From the NCBI GenBank assembly GCA_905250075.1, contig CAJNOP010000206.1:124001-188000 (forward strand): 64,000 bases of DNA, written 5' to 3'. This document shows, piece by piece, positions 37,981 to 49,892 of this stretch. The position numbers and the translations under genes were made by a program. Under the pieces are notes generated by a model that made no database searches, was not told the origin of the DNA, and worked only from the letters and a program-made list of their open reading frames with translations. The number at the start of each line of letters is the position of its first letter. Within the stretch, counting starts at the first letter, position 1. The DNA is from Rotaria sp. Silwood1 (lineage: Eukaryota; Rotifera; Eurotatoria; Philodinida; Philodinidae).

Positions 37981-38229
37981 TATTTTTGTGTAATATTCTG
38001 AAATGAGTAAAGTGATTGACTAATATCCTATTTGACGTTGTATACTTGAAATGTAATGTTTGAGCACCAGGAACAATGAGTTTTTTGTCAAGAAGATAGA
38101 AGAATAATTGAATAGATTCATACTTAGGATGATTCACTATTTATCTCATGATTAGCCATGCAATCTAGCATCACAGTTCATTTCAAACTGAGTAATGTAT
38201 TTGATTAGTACACTACAAACATTGCAAGT

Positions 38230-38965
38230 GGAGTTATTTCATTTCTGTATGCTTCTTTGTATGGTGCAAAGTGTTTGTTTTCGAGAACAATGAATGAACT
38301 ATTTGAATTTGATCACTGTCTTGCTAATTCATTATCTGAAACTTTATGTTTCATGTAAACCGAGCTAACTGTCGTTTTCATTACGGCATTTATCTGAACA
38401 ATATGTTACTCCAAATAATTCAGTATTCACGCAATCTCAATCATGAGTTTCATTGCAACTGGCTACTTGATAACAACATAAATGAACTTGAGCTTAGTTA
38501 GAATAATCCATATGCTTTGTGCTGTTTGATTACGTCTTTTGATACTTGTGATCACATCGAAATAAAATCAATGAACACGCTCTTGGTTAGAATAATTCAT
38601 CTGCCATACGCTGTTCAATAGTCTGTTCTGATCTTAGAGATTGCATCGGAATAAAATAAATGAACTACAGCTTTATTATGATAATTCATCTGACATACGC
38701 TATTGAATACTATGTTCTGCTGTTATTGATTACTTCAAAGTAAAATAATTGAACATAAAATTTGTTATAAAAATTCGTATGCCATGCGTTCTTCAATCTT
38801 GTGCGCTACAAGCATCGTTTACTACAGAGTAAAATAGTTGAACACGACTTTCTTTAGCATAATGCATCTGCTATGCGTTGATTAATCTTGTATTCTACTG
38901 TCATCGATTTCCAGAGAGAGTAAAATAATCGAAGAAGACCTTCCTTTGAATGGTTCACTGGTATT
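38230..38965. repeat. Diverged 89-bp tandem repeat
   Basis: The word ATTCATCTGCCATACGCTGT and its variants recur at 38506, 38595, 38684, 38773 and 38862, exactly 89 bp apart. Each unit also carries GTAAAATAATTGAACA and a TTCTRCTGTCATCGATT-like segment. Weaker copies fit at about 38327, 38418 and 38951, giving roughly seven or eight units. The period is not a multiple of three and every frame is interrupted, so it is a non-coding minisatellite or satellite remnant. Confidence 0.8.
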
Positions 38966-41900
38966 GTGATCCTCTAACACGATGCTTGTAGGTAAATTTT
39001 GGCTTAGACATGTGTGAGAACGAATAGATCTATTGTTATTGTTGTTTATTTTTTAGGTAGACCTTCATTGTGCAACTTATTGTTACATTTTTGATATAGT
39101 GAGAACCATATATGTGAATAGAAAGCTATCAATTGAAATGATTCGTTAGTGAAGTGATATTCCATGGGATGCTTCAGAGATGTATTTCACTTCGAAATAT
39201 TTGGTATATTTCAACAAAGATATAATTATAATGATTCATCGACTATGTGATCTAGACCCATTTGAGAGACTTTCACAGTACATTCTCGATAAGCTACATA
39301 GTTGAAGGGAAAGCGATGGTTGAAACTAGTCATTTGTGACGTACCCATTGTGGTAAATAAGTGATGCACGAAACTTTCTTCCAAGGAAATTTTTTGAATA
39401 GATATTTTCTCAAAGGTGTTCACCTGAGATATGAGATGTTCTATCTGAGTGACATACGACCATTGTTTGAAATGAATTGATGCACTTGAATAGAATTATT
39501 ATTAGGTTTATTCATTTTTGCCAGGATTTGTTTCTCCATAATAATGGCAGAAGTTTTGCCTCATGATTGATGGTATAAATGAGAGGAACGATTGTTGGCG
39601 GTGTTCGTTTGCCATGTAATTGATAATTAGATCACAAAGTTTTATTTTAATTCAAAGTGTTAAGTATAGATTGAACAGAATGCTTGTTAAAACCATTCAG
39701 TTCCTGACCAAGTTTCAAATACATAATACTTCCGATGGCCAACGTCAAAGTGAGTATTAAATTTGAATATAAATGTTGCTGTAGCTATTCATACAATATA
39801 CAATCAATGATATGGTATTGTGTTTAAGATTGATCATTGAATTTACGAGGAACGTGAACAAATTTTAAGTAATGGCATATTATTAAAAACTGAACAAGAC
39901 ATTGGTCAAATGACTTCGAACAATATGTACTTTCATTTTATTTTTCAAATATTCTTGCTGAACTTCCTTTCTTCAAAAAGGTTTTGATGTTGTATGAATG
40001 TAATCGAATCTTGAAGAATGTTTGTGTCTTTCTTACTTTTAAAAAGATTTTTTTGAGCATTTGAAAATCTTATCTAACACAAACTTCTATTGAGCTTAGA
40101 TTACTTTCATGTAATGCTAAATATTTACAAGATCATGTTTTAATCCAGACAAACTAATTTACATAAAATTACTAATCCATAGTCAATGTTTTATTAATAG
40201 CTACTCTGCTTATTCTTAGTTGCTTCGTTCAACTTTTTCTCTTTGTATTGTGCCACAATAAATATTTCTGTTTTTTATTGTTAAAAATACTTATTATTTT
40301 TTCATTTAATCATTATTTATAGTTGCTTTGACATTATTAACAAATACTTCATATGAAAATACAACAAATATATGTGAAATTATCGAGATTATGATTTTGT
40401 TAAGCTAATAAATAGGTAGAATACTGCAAAGTTTTCATGCCATGAGTCCTATTAATCACATCAAGAAGGGTATCACTGCATTCTATACTTACGAAAAGGA
40501 GATTTTCTGATGCTGAATTAAATGACACAATAAAAGTTATCCAACATCTTTTTTTTTTGCTTTTAAAATATCGTAGCGAGAAAGCAAAATAACTCAAAAC
40601 TTTCTGTATCAAGATGAAACACCTGATTTATGTAGGATATCTTAGACCAGAGAATTTGAGTATTTCTTGAATGGATTTAATGTCGAAGTCTTTCCAATCT
40701 AGTTCAATTGGTTTGCAGATCAGATGCCTAACTTGAGTTCAAATATAAATGAAAACTTCGAAAACAAGTGAGAACCGTAGTAGGCAGAAAACAAAAAAAC
40801 ATTACTTCCATTATAAATTTTAATTCAAATACCGTGTTGATAAAAATGTCATATATTGGTGCTTATCCGATGAGCCTTCGAATCACCACGTGTCGAGACT
40901 GATAATAGGGTAAATATACGTTGTATGCTATGATGGATGCTACGACGTTCAGCTAACATAAAATTCGATGCCTAACACTGCTTCTCAAAAACGTAATTCA
41001 ATTCGAAAATATGCAGCACGCATATAGAATTGCTAAATCGTAGAGATGGAATGATTTCAGCAGTTGCAGAACATGTTTATGAACACGTTCGCTCAGTATA
41101 TCTAGAATATTAAGTAAAATCTTCGAACATAGTCGGAAGAAGATAATATCTAATTTTTTTTGTGAAAATTATATACATTCTCTTCGAAAATGTATGTGTA
41201 GATTTAAACCGAGGCTTATGTGGTCCTCTCTTTCCTTCCTAGACTCTAGCGACTAGGTGGCGAGAAACAAAATACTATCCTATATCTTTCCATACTATCC
41301 GAGACGGGGGCACAGAAGAAGCTATAGATTATTGGATAGATTTCCCTGACAACAGGAAAAGACGAGTCATGCAGTAAAAAAATCTTATTGTAGGTGTCAA
41401 TCAGTAACACGATGGTATTATTGATCTAGTAAAGTCAGAATAAGACGAACATAGAAAAAATATGAACTAATTGAATTATAAATTTAAGCAAAGCTCAACA
41501 GTGTATGTCAAAGTTCGTCGAGAGAAAGGATGGTGCGCTTGAAAGCTTATTGAACGATTAAATCAATGTGTATAGCAGCTTAATATAGTAGTTGAACCGA
41601 TGAAACGAAGAGTAGGTTGATATTTGCTCCTTCCTAAGGCATGTGTTGTATATATTAACATTAGAAAAAAAGAAATCATCTTTTGAAGATTATTTGAGAA
41701 TATAAATTTTCTTCTTAGTATAACGATGTTAAATGAATCAAGAGAACTGTTAGAATAGTAATTGTAACTACATACATTTTCGAAATGATAAAATATCAGC
41801 GCGTGCGTATCAACAACAAAAACTGTTATAATTCTCATAAATTTATTTATTAAGCATTTTTTAAAATAAATTACCTTAAGAAATATGAGTATACACAATA

Positions 41901-44320
41901 AATTTACAGCAGTCAGAGTCTGTGAGTTTCTCATTATGTTTCCTTATCAGATAGCACTGACAAGTATTTCCATCGGCAGAACGTGTTCTACAGAGTAGTA
42001 TTTGCATGGTAGTTAATGGGATGAATGTTTCGATGCTTTACCTAGAATAAATGAATAGATAAATGATACGATAAGATGACATAGAAGTCGAAAACAAATT
42101 GATTTTGTAGCAAAAAAAAAATGGAATATAACGTGATGAAGACTGTTTGAAAAAGAATCTGTTTTTCTGAATAACAACGTTAAGAAAATCAATGAAATAT
42201 ATATTTAGATGTTTGATTATTCTATTCGTCTAGCATATATATCGTGCATGTTTCATGTGAATTCAAAAGTGCTCGAGTGTGCGGTTTGTTTTCGATATTA
42301 ATCGAGCTTTAACATTATGCGCAGTCGATTATATGTATTTAATATATGTTTTATACCATCTGTAGAATGTTTTTGATAAATTAATTATTAGTCCACTATT
42401 CCCTATGCCATCTAATCTTATATCATGATAATCTAGCGAACGAAAACTGAGAAAATACTCGTTTGAACGTAGATAAAAGCATCGAGATCGAACCAATAAC
42501 ATTTTTTCGATCTTGCTGAAGATGTTCCCTCGGATTAAAAGTAGCACCTAAAAAAATTTTTTTAAGAACTTGGTTTTTTTTCTTTAGCTTTCAGGTAATA
42601 ATAAAAACGATGAAAGGAACAAAAATTTACCAATTACTACTTCTTGCTTGCAGCTAAGAAATTTACAAAATATAGCTGATGCTAGATAATCAGTCACAAA
42701 GAGAATCCAGCAATCAATCAATTGTACTCATGAGAAACTGTCAATAGAGTTCTCTTAGTATTGAATTTCGGTATGACTACGTTACAAGTTCTCTTAGACT
42801 TCGATCAGGTGATTGATCGAAACCTAAATTTTCCGATTTACAGTCAGAACAAAAAGCCTGCTCCCAGTCGAATGTTAATACCCTTAGTAAAAAAGCAATT
42901 CATAATAAATCATAAAAACGATTGTTCGCTCTTTTTTTACTGAGATACTGGTTTGTTTCCAATGACCGACCTTCTTCACTTCGCACCACATTTTGCAGCC
43001 GTATGAAACTTGATACCATCTAGCTGATAGCAGTCGTAATCGCTTCTTTAATGTCTATGAAGAAGCACTGACTAACATGATCAGTAATACTAATTATCTA
43101 CTTAACAAATGATTTAAAACCAACTGAAATGCATGAACACAGTATATAATAATAAAAACTTGAAGTTGTACAATCCATAGAAAGTTTATGTGGAATACTA
43201 TAAGCAAAAAAACTACTGGAAAACAATTTTCCAATGCCCATTTCAAGAAAACAAGCGGATGGCAGTATTTAAAGTAACTTTTGATAGAAACAAGACGGAC
43301 AGCTGAGGTTTCATCTTAGAAAGATGAGAAAAAGACACACTGCATTGTATGTTATAAATTTTTTTGACTCGGTTTTTTAAGGTTTTCAAACGACATTTTT
43401 TGAAAAGCAACTTATTAAAAAAGCTTCACAAAACATCTTAGGATAACTTGTAATATATGATTCAATGTGGCTTCATCTCTGCTTTCTATTGGTGAAAACC
43501 ATAGTGCTCTATCTTATTTCTATCAATAGTTATTCATAAAATACTCACTCGTCTTCTTTTTTTGGAAATGGTGATTCGTATTTCAATTGGAAAAGTTATG
43601 TCAATTTGATTTCGATGTTATTTAAATTGAAATGAAGTGAAGAACAGGGAGACGTGATGATAATTTTGAACCTTATTGTTAAAATTATTCAACTAGGTGT
43701 TTATTGTATCTTAGAATCAGTTGGTTTCCATTAGATTCCATCTTATAATCTCTAGTATACTAGTAAAAACTTTGAGAATAATTCATTTATCTTTTTAGTT
43801 TTCATTGACAATGCTATCACAGCATGTCGTTTTTCATTCTTCCGAACATATTCAATCACTTATTTTTTTTTTAAATTGTTACGCACCTGTTCTAAGTCGA
43901 AATATTCATTCTGATACATAATTCAGTACAACAATTTGTGCTCTATATAATTTTCATAATGTTTAGCTAATTTTATTATTAAATATATCATCAGCAAGAG
44001 TAATATAAATTATATCAGATATTCTATTTGAATAAAACTTTCATATTGGAAAATTGTTCTACTTGTTTCCTATGTATACACCAATCGCAGATAGACATTC
44101 TAGTATTGTCGTATTTACTCATAAAAGACAGTAAAAATTGTTTTAACAGATTGAATTTGTATGAAGTCTTTTTCCGTCTAACACTCTTATATTTGAAATC
44201 AAAACAAATTCCATCACTTAAATTATATACCTATGGTGTCCTATAAATAACTAGAGTAAAAAGCTTACTGTCGTCCTAGAAACATCCTTAGTATGAATAT
44301 CTAATGCCTACGTCACTGCC
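38966..44320. other. Gene-poor stretch, no gene recognised
   Basis: About 5.4 kb of AT-rich DNA. The open frames (for example 39226-39423, 41563-41934 and 42329-42547) have no recognisable motif and unremarkable length for this base composition. No RNA gene or clear repeat was found by eye. Confidence 0.45.
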
Positions 44321-44329
44321 TACAGACTT

Positions 44330-44800
44330 GTTGTGCTTCACACTGCATCAACTATGAATAATAAAATCGCTGTCAATCAAGGTCAAATTGCAAGACATTA
44401 TCAAGTTCAGTCAACAACAATTAATTGTACGTTGAGAAAAAGATAAAAAAATCAGATAGAAGACGAAAAAGCTGTGATAAACTCTATAAAATGATTATGA
44501 TATTATTTTGGACAATGAAAAATAGTTTCGTTGAAGTGATGATAATGTTTATTGTAATCAAAGATATTATACAGCGGATCCATCAACAAATGCATTTGAT
44601 GTTAAATATAAAAATAAAGAAATTTTCGCCAAAAATTTTATGCTGGTATTGTTACTAACCGAATGAATGAAAAAAATAACAGTGTGCCTTAGATACGTTC
44701 CACTGGAACTATTCGAAGTCTGTTGGAACAAAAAGTTTAGATTGATTAGTTCATTGAATAAAAATCAAGTCCAAAAAAATCTGAAAAGAATAAGTTGCAA
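44330..44800 (+). pseudogene. Decayed Tc1/mariner-like transposase scrap
   Basis: An N-terminal piece (about 44354-44445) has a helix-turn-helix-like reading (NQGQIARHYQVQSTTI). A later piece (about 44543-44635) reads YYTADPSTNAFDVKYKNK, resembling the segment around a catalytic aspartate in Tc1/mariner-type transposases I associate with rotifers. Stops and frame changes separate them; no terminal repeats seen. The assignment is tentative. Confidence 0.35.
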
Positions 44801-46730
44801 CCTATGATCGAAAACAGTAACGTTTGTATATAGCGCAATGGTTTATATTCTAATTGCTGATTTTATTTTTTGTAATTTGAAATATGATATTTTAAATATA
44901 ACAAAAAATTGACTTTTCATGATATTCCTGAGCAAAGAATCATACCTGAATATATCCACAATTACTTTTGCATTATAATTTATCTCATCAGAGTATACCT
45001 TATACATAGAGTACGAATTCAAAAACCGATTTATGATTTGATACAGTTTTCTGGTAAATTTTCTTTGTATGACTTTGTTATCATAAGACTTTATCCTCGC
45101 TTTATTAGTTCTTGTACATACTAAACAATCATTCACTTCTCCATTATGCTTCAATATTCTTTCATTATCTTTCGTTTAACTTGTCATCTACGATAAAACT
45201 CTGCGATGACATATTACATGTATATATGAAATCAATTCATATAAATACTTTTTAGTTTGTGTCATTTATCGACAGGATGCAAAAACTTTTCAAGACCAAG
45301 AACAATTCATGCCGCTCGTATACTAGTATCTTGCAACCGGATCGAGTATTCTCGCATCCGAACGGCAATATATATGAGATCTCGAAGTTTCAAAATATTT
45401 TTATTTATTCAAGCTAATATGCATAAATACATCGGAATGAGAACAACCCACACAAGTGGAAAGCCGTATTTTTTTTACTCAGAGAGTTTGTTTTTCATGA
45501 AAATTCATCTACAGATGATGATGATGAATCATATAACTAACGAAATAATTGAATACATGGAAAGAAAAATTAATTATCAACAAGGTGAACATGTATCATC
45601 GTGATGGAAAAAGCATTGACGTATATATTCATAAATATAACGTTTTTCACCAACACTACATTCCATTCTAACGTCATCAGCAACAAGCAAACGTATACTT
45701 ACCGAAATTAATCGGATTTTCTAAGCAGAAAGAGAATCCTGAGTCACTTGTGCTTTTGTGAACTTTAAGATCATCTCTTTTTTTTTTGTTGCTGTGTATA
45801 TTGAAAAAACTAAACAGCCGACTATGAAAAAGAATACCTTACAAAACACTGCAAGTACAGAACACTGCTTGGGACATTCTGGTTTATTAATCTGTTAAAT
45901 ATTTAATGAATTTTAAAATTCATCATGTAACATTCTTACTTCTAACTAAATATTTCAATTTCAAAAAAATTATTATACACATGCCATCGAATCGGCCGAC
46001 ATAAAAACTTACTATTATTCATTTTTTCAATAATTATATTGTAATTTGTTTTTTTTTTGCTGAAAATAAATCAACTAATTCTATTTTCTACTCTCTTGTG
46101 TTTTGATAAAGTATCTTTCATCTCTTTTTTTGTTCATACTAACAATAATGATTTAACACATATTTTCTGCACATTTTTTTTTTTTAATTCCATTATAAAA
46201 CTAAAAGACTGCACAGATGTAGAATAGACACAAAAAAGAATCATAGAAGCATAACAAACAACTTTTACTGAAATTACTATTCTAAAACAAACAAAATTTT
46301 TAATTAAGTATATAATTAAAACAATCAAATAGAAAAACTTTTTAAAAAATTAAGTTGAATGATTTGCTGCTCTACATTTGATACTTCCATTTTTTTTTTT
46401 TTTTATTCTTGACAAGTGTTAAAATGTCTCGCAACAAGTTGTTCCCATGAGACAAAACTAACCATAGATTAACAAAGAGAGATCGATGTCAATGGTGTTG
46501 TATGTGTAATAATCGACAATGAACATCTTCTTTTTTTCATTCATACTAAATGATGTTGAATGATTAACGAGCTAAACAAAATTAGATAATAAACTTCAAG
46601 ATTAAGTTTAATTTTAATTGGATTGGTTCAAAAGACATTGTTAAATTTTGATTGGTTAAAAAGACAAATTAAATTTTCTCTTTTTTCTGATTTCAAAGTA
46701 GGCGGAAGTCGTCAGTTAATCTATTAAACG
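44801..46730. other. Non-coding stretch upstream of Pax
   Basis: AT-rich. The 115-codon frame at 45257-45604 has no recognisable domain. Distal regulatory DNA for the Pax gene may lie here, but nothing specific is visible. Confidence 0.4.
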
Positions 46731-46765
46731 AACAACAACAAACTTACTCTATATTCAATTCCTTT

Positions 46766-46930
46766 GAGAGAGAGAGCAAGAGAGAGAAAAAAAGAGTGTA
46801 GACTTTTTTTTCTCTCTCAAACATCATTGATGCATATCGATTCGCTACAATAATCATTGTCGTCGCTTTTAATCAAGTCTTTTTCTCTCTCTCTCTCCCT
46901 CTTTTTTTTCCTCTCTCGGTCTCTCTTTTT
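46766..46930. promoter_or_regulatory. GA/CT-rich tract in the Pax promoter region
   Basis: A GAGAGAGAGCAAGAGAGAG purine run (46767-46797) is followed by CTCTCTCTCTCCCTC-type pyrimidine runs (about 46812-46820 and 46880-46930). They lie about 200-360 bp upstream of the Pax start. The runs are complementary and resemble GAGA-factor-type promoter elements. Confidence 0.45.
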
Positions 46931-47122
46931 CTGAAACTTGAAACGAGTCATTGGTTTTTTTTCTTCATTTGACTCAGTGTACGCGTTTGAGAAAAAAAAA
47001 ATTCAATCTATCATACATATAAGAAAAAAAGAGAAACGCTCTATTGCTATCTCTCTTCCCTTCATTGCCTTTTCGAGACTGTCTTTTGCTTGTGCACAAG
47101 AGTCTTGTTACTGTGCAAAACC

Positions 47123-49816
47123 ATGTTTCCGTTCAACCAGTTCGTTGCAGCTCAATACCGATATTCCAAATTCGGTAGGTACTTGGTATTTTCTTCTTTT
47201 ATTGATTCATTCTTTTTTTTTTGTGGTATCTCTTTGTGCTCCAATGAATCACAAGAATCAATTTTTTTTCATTTATTTATCCATATAGGACATGGAGGAA
47301 TCAATCAACTTGGTGGAGTTTTTGTTAATGGACGACCACTACCAGATTTTGTTCGTCAATCAATTGTTGATTTAGCTAAACAAGGTGTACGACCATGTGA
47401 TATAAGTCGTCAATTACGAGTATCACATGGTTGTGTAAGTAAAATTCTTGGAAGGTAAATAAATTCAAAAAAAGAAAAGAAAAGAAAAATCAGTTTGACT
47501 GAATGACTTTTCTTTTTAGATATCATGATACCGGTTCAATTCGACCAGGTATTATTGGTGGAAGTAAACCAAAAGTAGCAACACCAAAAGTTGTTGATGC
47601 TATAAATAATTATAAAAGTCAAGCACCAACTATGTTTGCATGGGAAATTCGAGAACGTCTTATAGCTGATGGAATATGTGATGCTGATAAAGTTCCAAGT
47701 GTTAGTTCAATAAATAGGTAATAATTTTTTTCTTTTTTTTTGTTTTTTTAGAGGGTTCAATGCGGACGACTCAATTGCAAGAAAAATGGAAATTTTCCAA
47801 GAATTGCGAAGGTCATTTCTAAATAAAAATCACATAAGATTAATCGAAATTTTATATCGCACTTCATAAATCTCTCATCAAACAATAGTATAATTTCGAT
47901 TGTCATGTAACTAATGACTCGCAACGATATATTTGATTGAAGAATTAAAATTACACTTCTTTTTTTTTCGCTTCATAATCATAGAATAAAGAAACAGGTG
48001 GGAAGAATACTCTATTCATTTTGATTTTGAAAAAAGAAATCTATTTTTAGAATAGAAATGAGAGAAATAATTTTCTAAATATAGAAATAATAGAAAATAA
48101 CATGTTTCATTAAATATATGTAGTAACCAATCGAGAGAATACAAACAATTATTCATTAATGTAAGATTTTTTATTTTTTTCAATTAAATTGATTATCTTC
48201 GAATCAAAAATGATATGATCATATGTTGTCGTATCTAATAATCCCAATAGACAATTTATTATGTTTGTTCAAACTAAAAATTTTCTACTCAATTAAATCT
48301 TAAAAGACGTAGTATGATATATGTGTCAAAGTTCATTAGTATAAATTAATATGGAAATGAAAAAAAAACAAAACGAAGATTTCTTTTTTTTTTTTTTTTT
48401 CTTCTTGTTATCATAGAATTGTACGTAATCGTGGTAGTTCAAATAATAGTTCATCACCAACAGCTACAACAACTGAAGATGATAGTCGAAGTCATCAAAT
48501 AAATGTATCATCATCATCATCATCATCACCAAATGTTTATAGTATTCATAGTTTACTTAATCATTCTCAATATGAATATTCAACAATAAAACAACGTTCA
48601 GCATCTCGTACAAACCATCATAATGGTAAGAGATTTCTATTTTTCTTCTTCTTTTTCTTCGTTTTTTTTTTTGTCATTGTCTATTCAGACATACCATTAG
48701 TCTTACTGTCAAGTTTGAATTCTCAATAGAATAAGAATATAATGACACTTATTTTGTGATCATATGTGAACTTAATTCAGTTTCTTTAGATCTATTGGAT
48801 CAAAAAAATTTTTCAAATGAACAAATCGATTTTTTGGATAAATTTTTTAAAGATAATCCATGGGCTGATAATGCACAAATTGAAGCTATTGTTAAACAAA
48901 CAGGCCTTACTGAATCAATTATTAAAGTAAGAAGAAAAAATAAAACAATTCCTTTTCTTCAGGAGCACGACGACCTTTTGCTAGAAAGCTGTGAGTTCAA
49001 ATTTTTATGAATATGAGTTTGGTTTCCTATCAAGATTTGGCACTCTTTGTATGCATAAATAAATGAAGAATTGAGGTTTTAGTTATTTATTGATTACTCT
49101 CGAAAAAAAAAGGCCAAGATAAAGTTATTTCGTGTTTTTCACTTTCTTATTAATCGGTGTCTAATAAATTAAAAGTTTTCACTTAGTTAAAAAGATAATC
49201 GTATTAACAAAAGACAAAAGATTATAAACGGTTAATTGATAAACGAAATTTGTCAAACCAACAGTAATAAGAAGATCAAGAAAGTTTATTCCTGATCTAT
49301 CTGCTTTTGAAAGTTGTTCACACAGCGCTTCTTTCAATGCTGATTTATGTTTGTTTTTCTTTTTATTATAAAAATCATCTTCTTATTAAGGCTTATATTG
49401 ATCAGCGTCGTGCTAAATGGAATGCAATATATTCATCAAATAATTATCTTAGTTATAATTCAAATGAATTTATTCCAACATCAAATTCAACACAAACATT
49501 AATAAAAAATGATTTTGATATGACAACAGCACCGGCAATAACACGTAAGATAAAATTTGACTTCTATTTTTTTTTTTTTTTTCTTTTTTTATTAGAAAAA
49601 TTTTATTTTAGAATCTAATGAACCTTTTTGTTCATCATCATATCCTCCACCACCACCACCACCACCTACAACAACAAATTTTCCCCTAACAGCTCATCCA
49701 TCAGGTAAGATTAACATATAACTAAGAATTTAGAAAAAAAAGAAAAACCCATTTTGTCTTTTATAGATTATTATACATCATATCCTTATTCAACTGATTG
49801 GCGATATAAATTTTAA
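47123..49816 (+). CDS. Pax2/5/8-like transcription factor
   Basis: Developmental DNA-binding factor. Eight coding exons join in frame: 47123-47174, 47289-47454, 47520-47717, 48417-48625, 48790-48926, 49391-49544, 49612-49704, 49767-49816, for about 352 residues. The paired domain (about 18-144) has intact PAI and RED halves; [17 protein letters not shown] and [13 protein letters not shown] are of Pax2/5/8 type. A seven-serine run is followed by YSIHSLLN (180-187), in the place of the octapeptide (Groucho-binding) motif. Residues 209-268 align without gaps to all 60 homeodomain positions, with an intron exactly at codon 46/47 as in paired-class homeoboxes, but position 48 is Tyr, 49 Ile and 51 Gln instead of Trp, Phe and Asn. 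The tail carries a seven-proline stretch. The ATG is the first in frame with the paired box; the N-terminus is short as in the family. Confidence 0.93.
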
Positions 49817-49829
49817 TTCGAATGCATTG

Positions 49830-49888
49830 AATAAATTAGACTGTCTATTTTGTGTAATTGGTTTGTTTTGAAAATGTAAACAAATAAA
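49830..49888 (+). terminator. Pax poly(A) signals
   Basis: AATAAA at 49830-49835 and at 49883-49888, 14 and 67 nt after the Pax stop. The second lies within 5 bp of the stop codon of the convergent IQCE-like gene. Confidence 0.5.
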
Positions 49889-49892
49889 AATA

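Noticed and set aside
38418-38965. CRISPR-like spaced repeat
   Set aside because: The whole 89-bp unit repeats with diverged sequence, there are no unique spacers, and the window is animal DNA.
41563-41934. 123-residue minus-strand frame
   Set aside because: Composition is what AT-rich non-coding DNA gives; no family or neighbouring exon recognised.
45257-45604. 115-residue plus-strand frame
   Set aside because: No domain recognised and no splice or poly(A) context. Length alone is not enough here.
47689-48420. Separate genes for the paired box and the homeodomain
   Set aside because: Exon phases (AG/A, G/AT, 0) join throughout, so one Pax transcript explains all eight exons.
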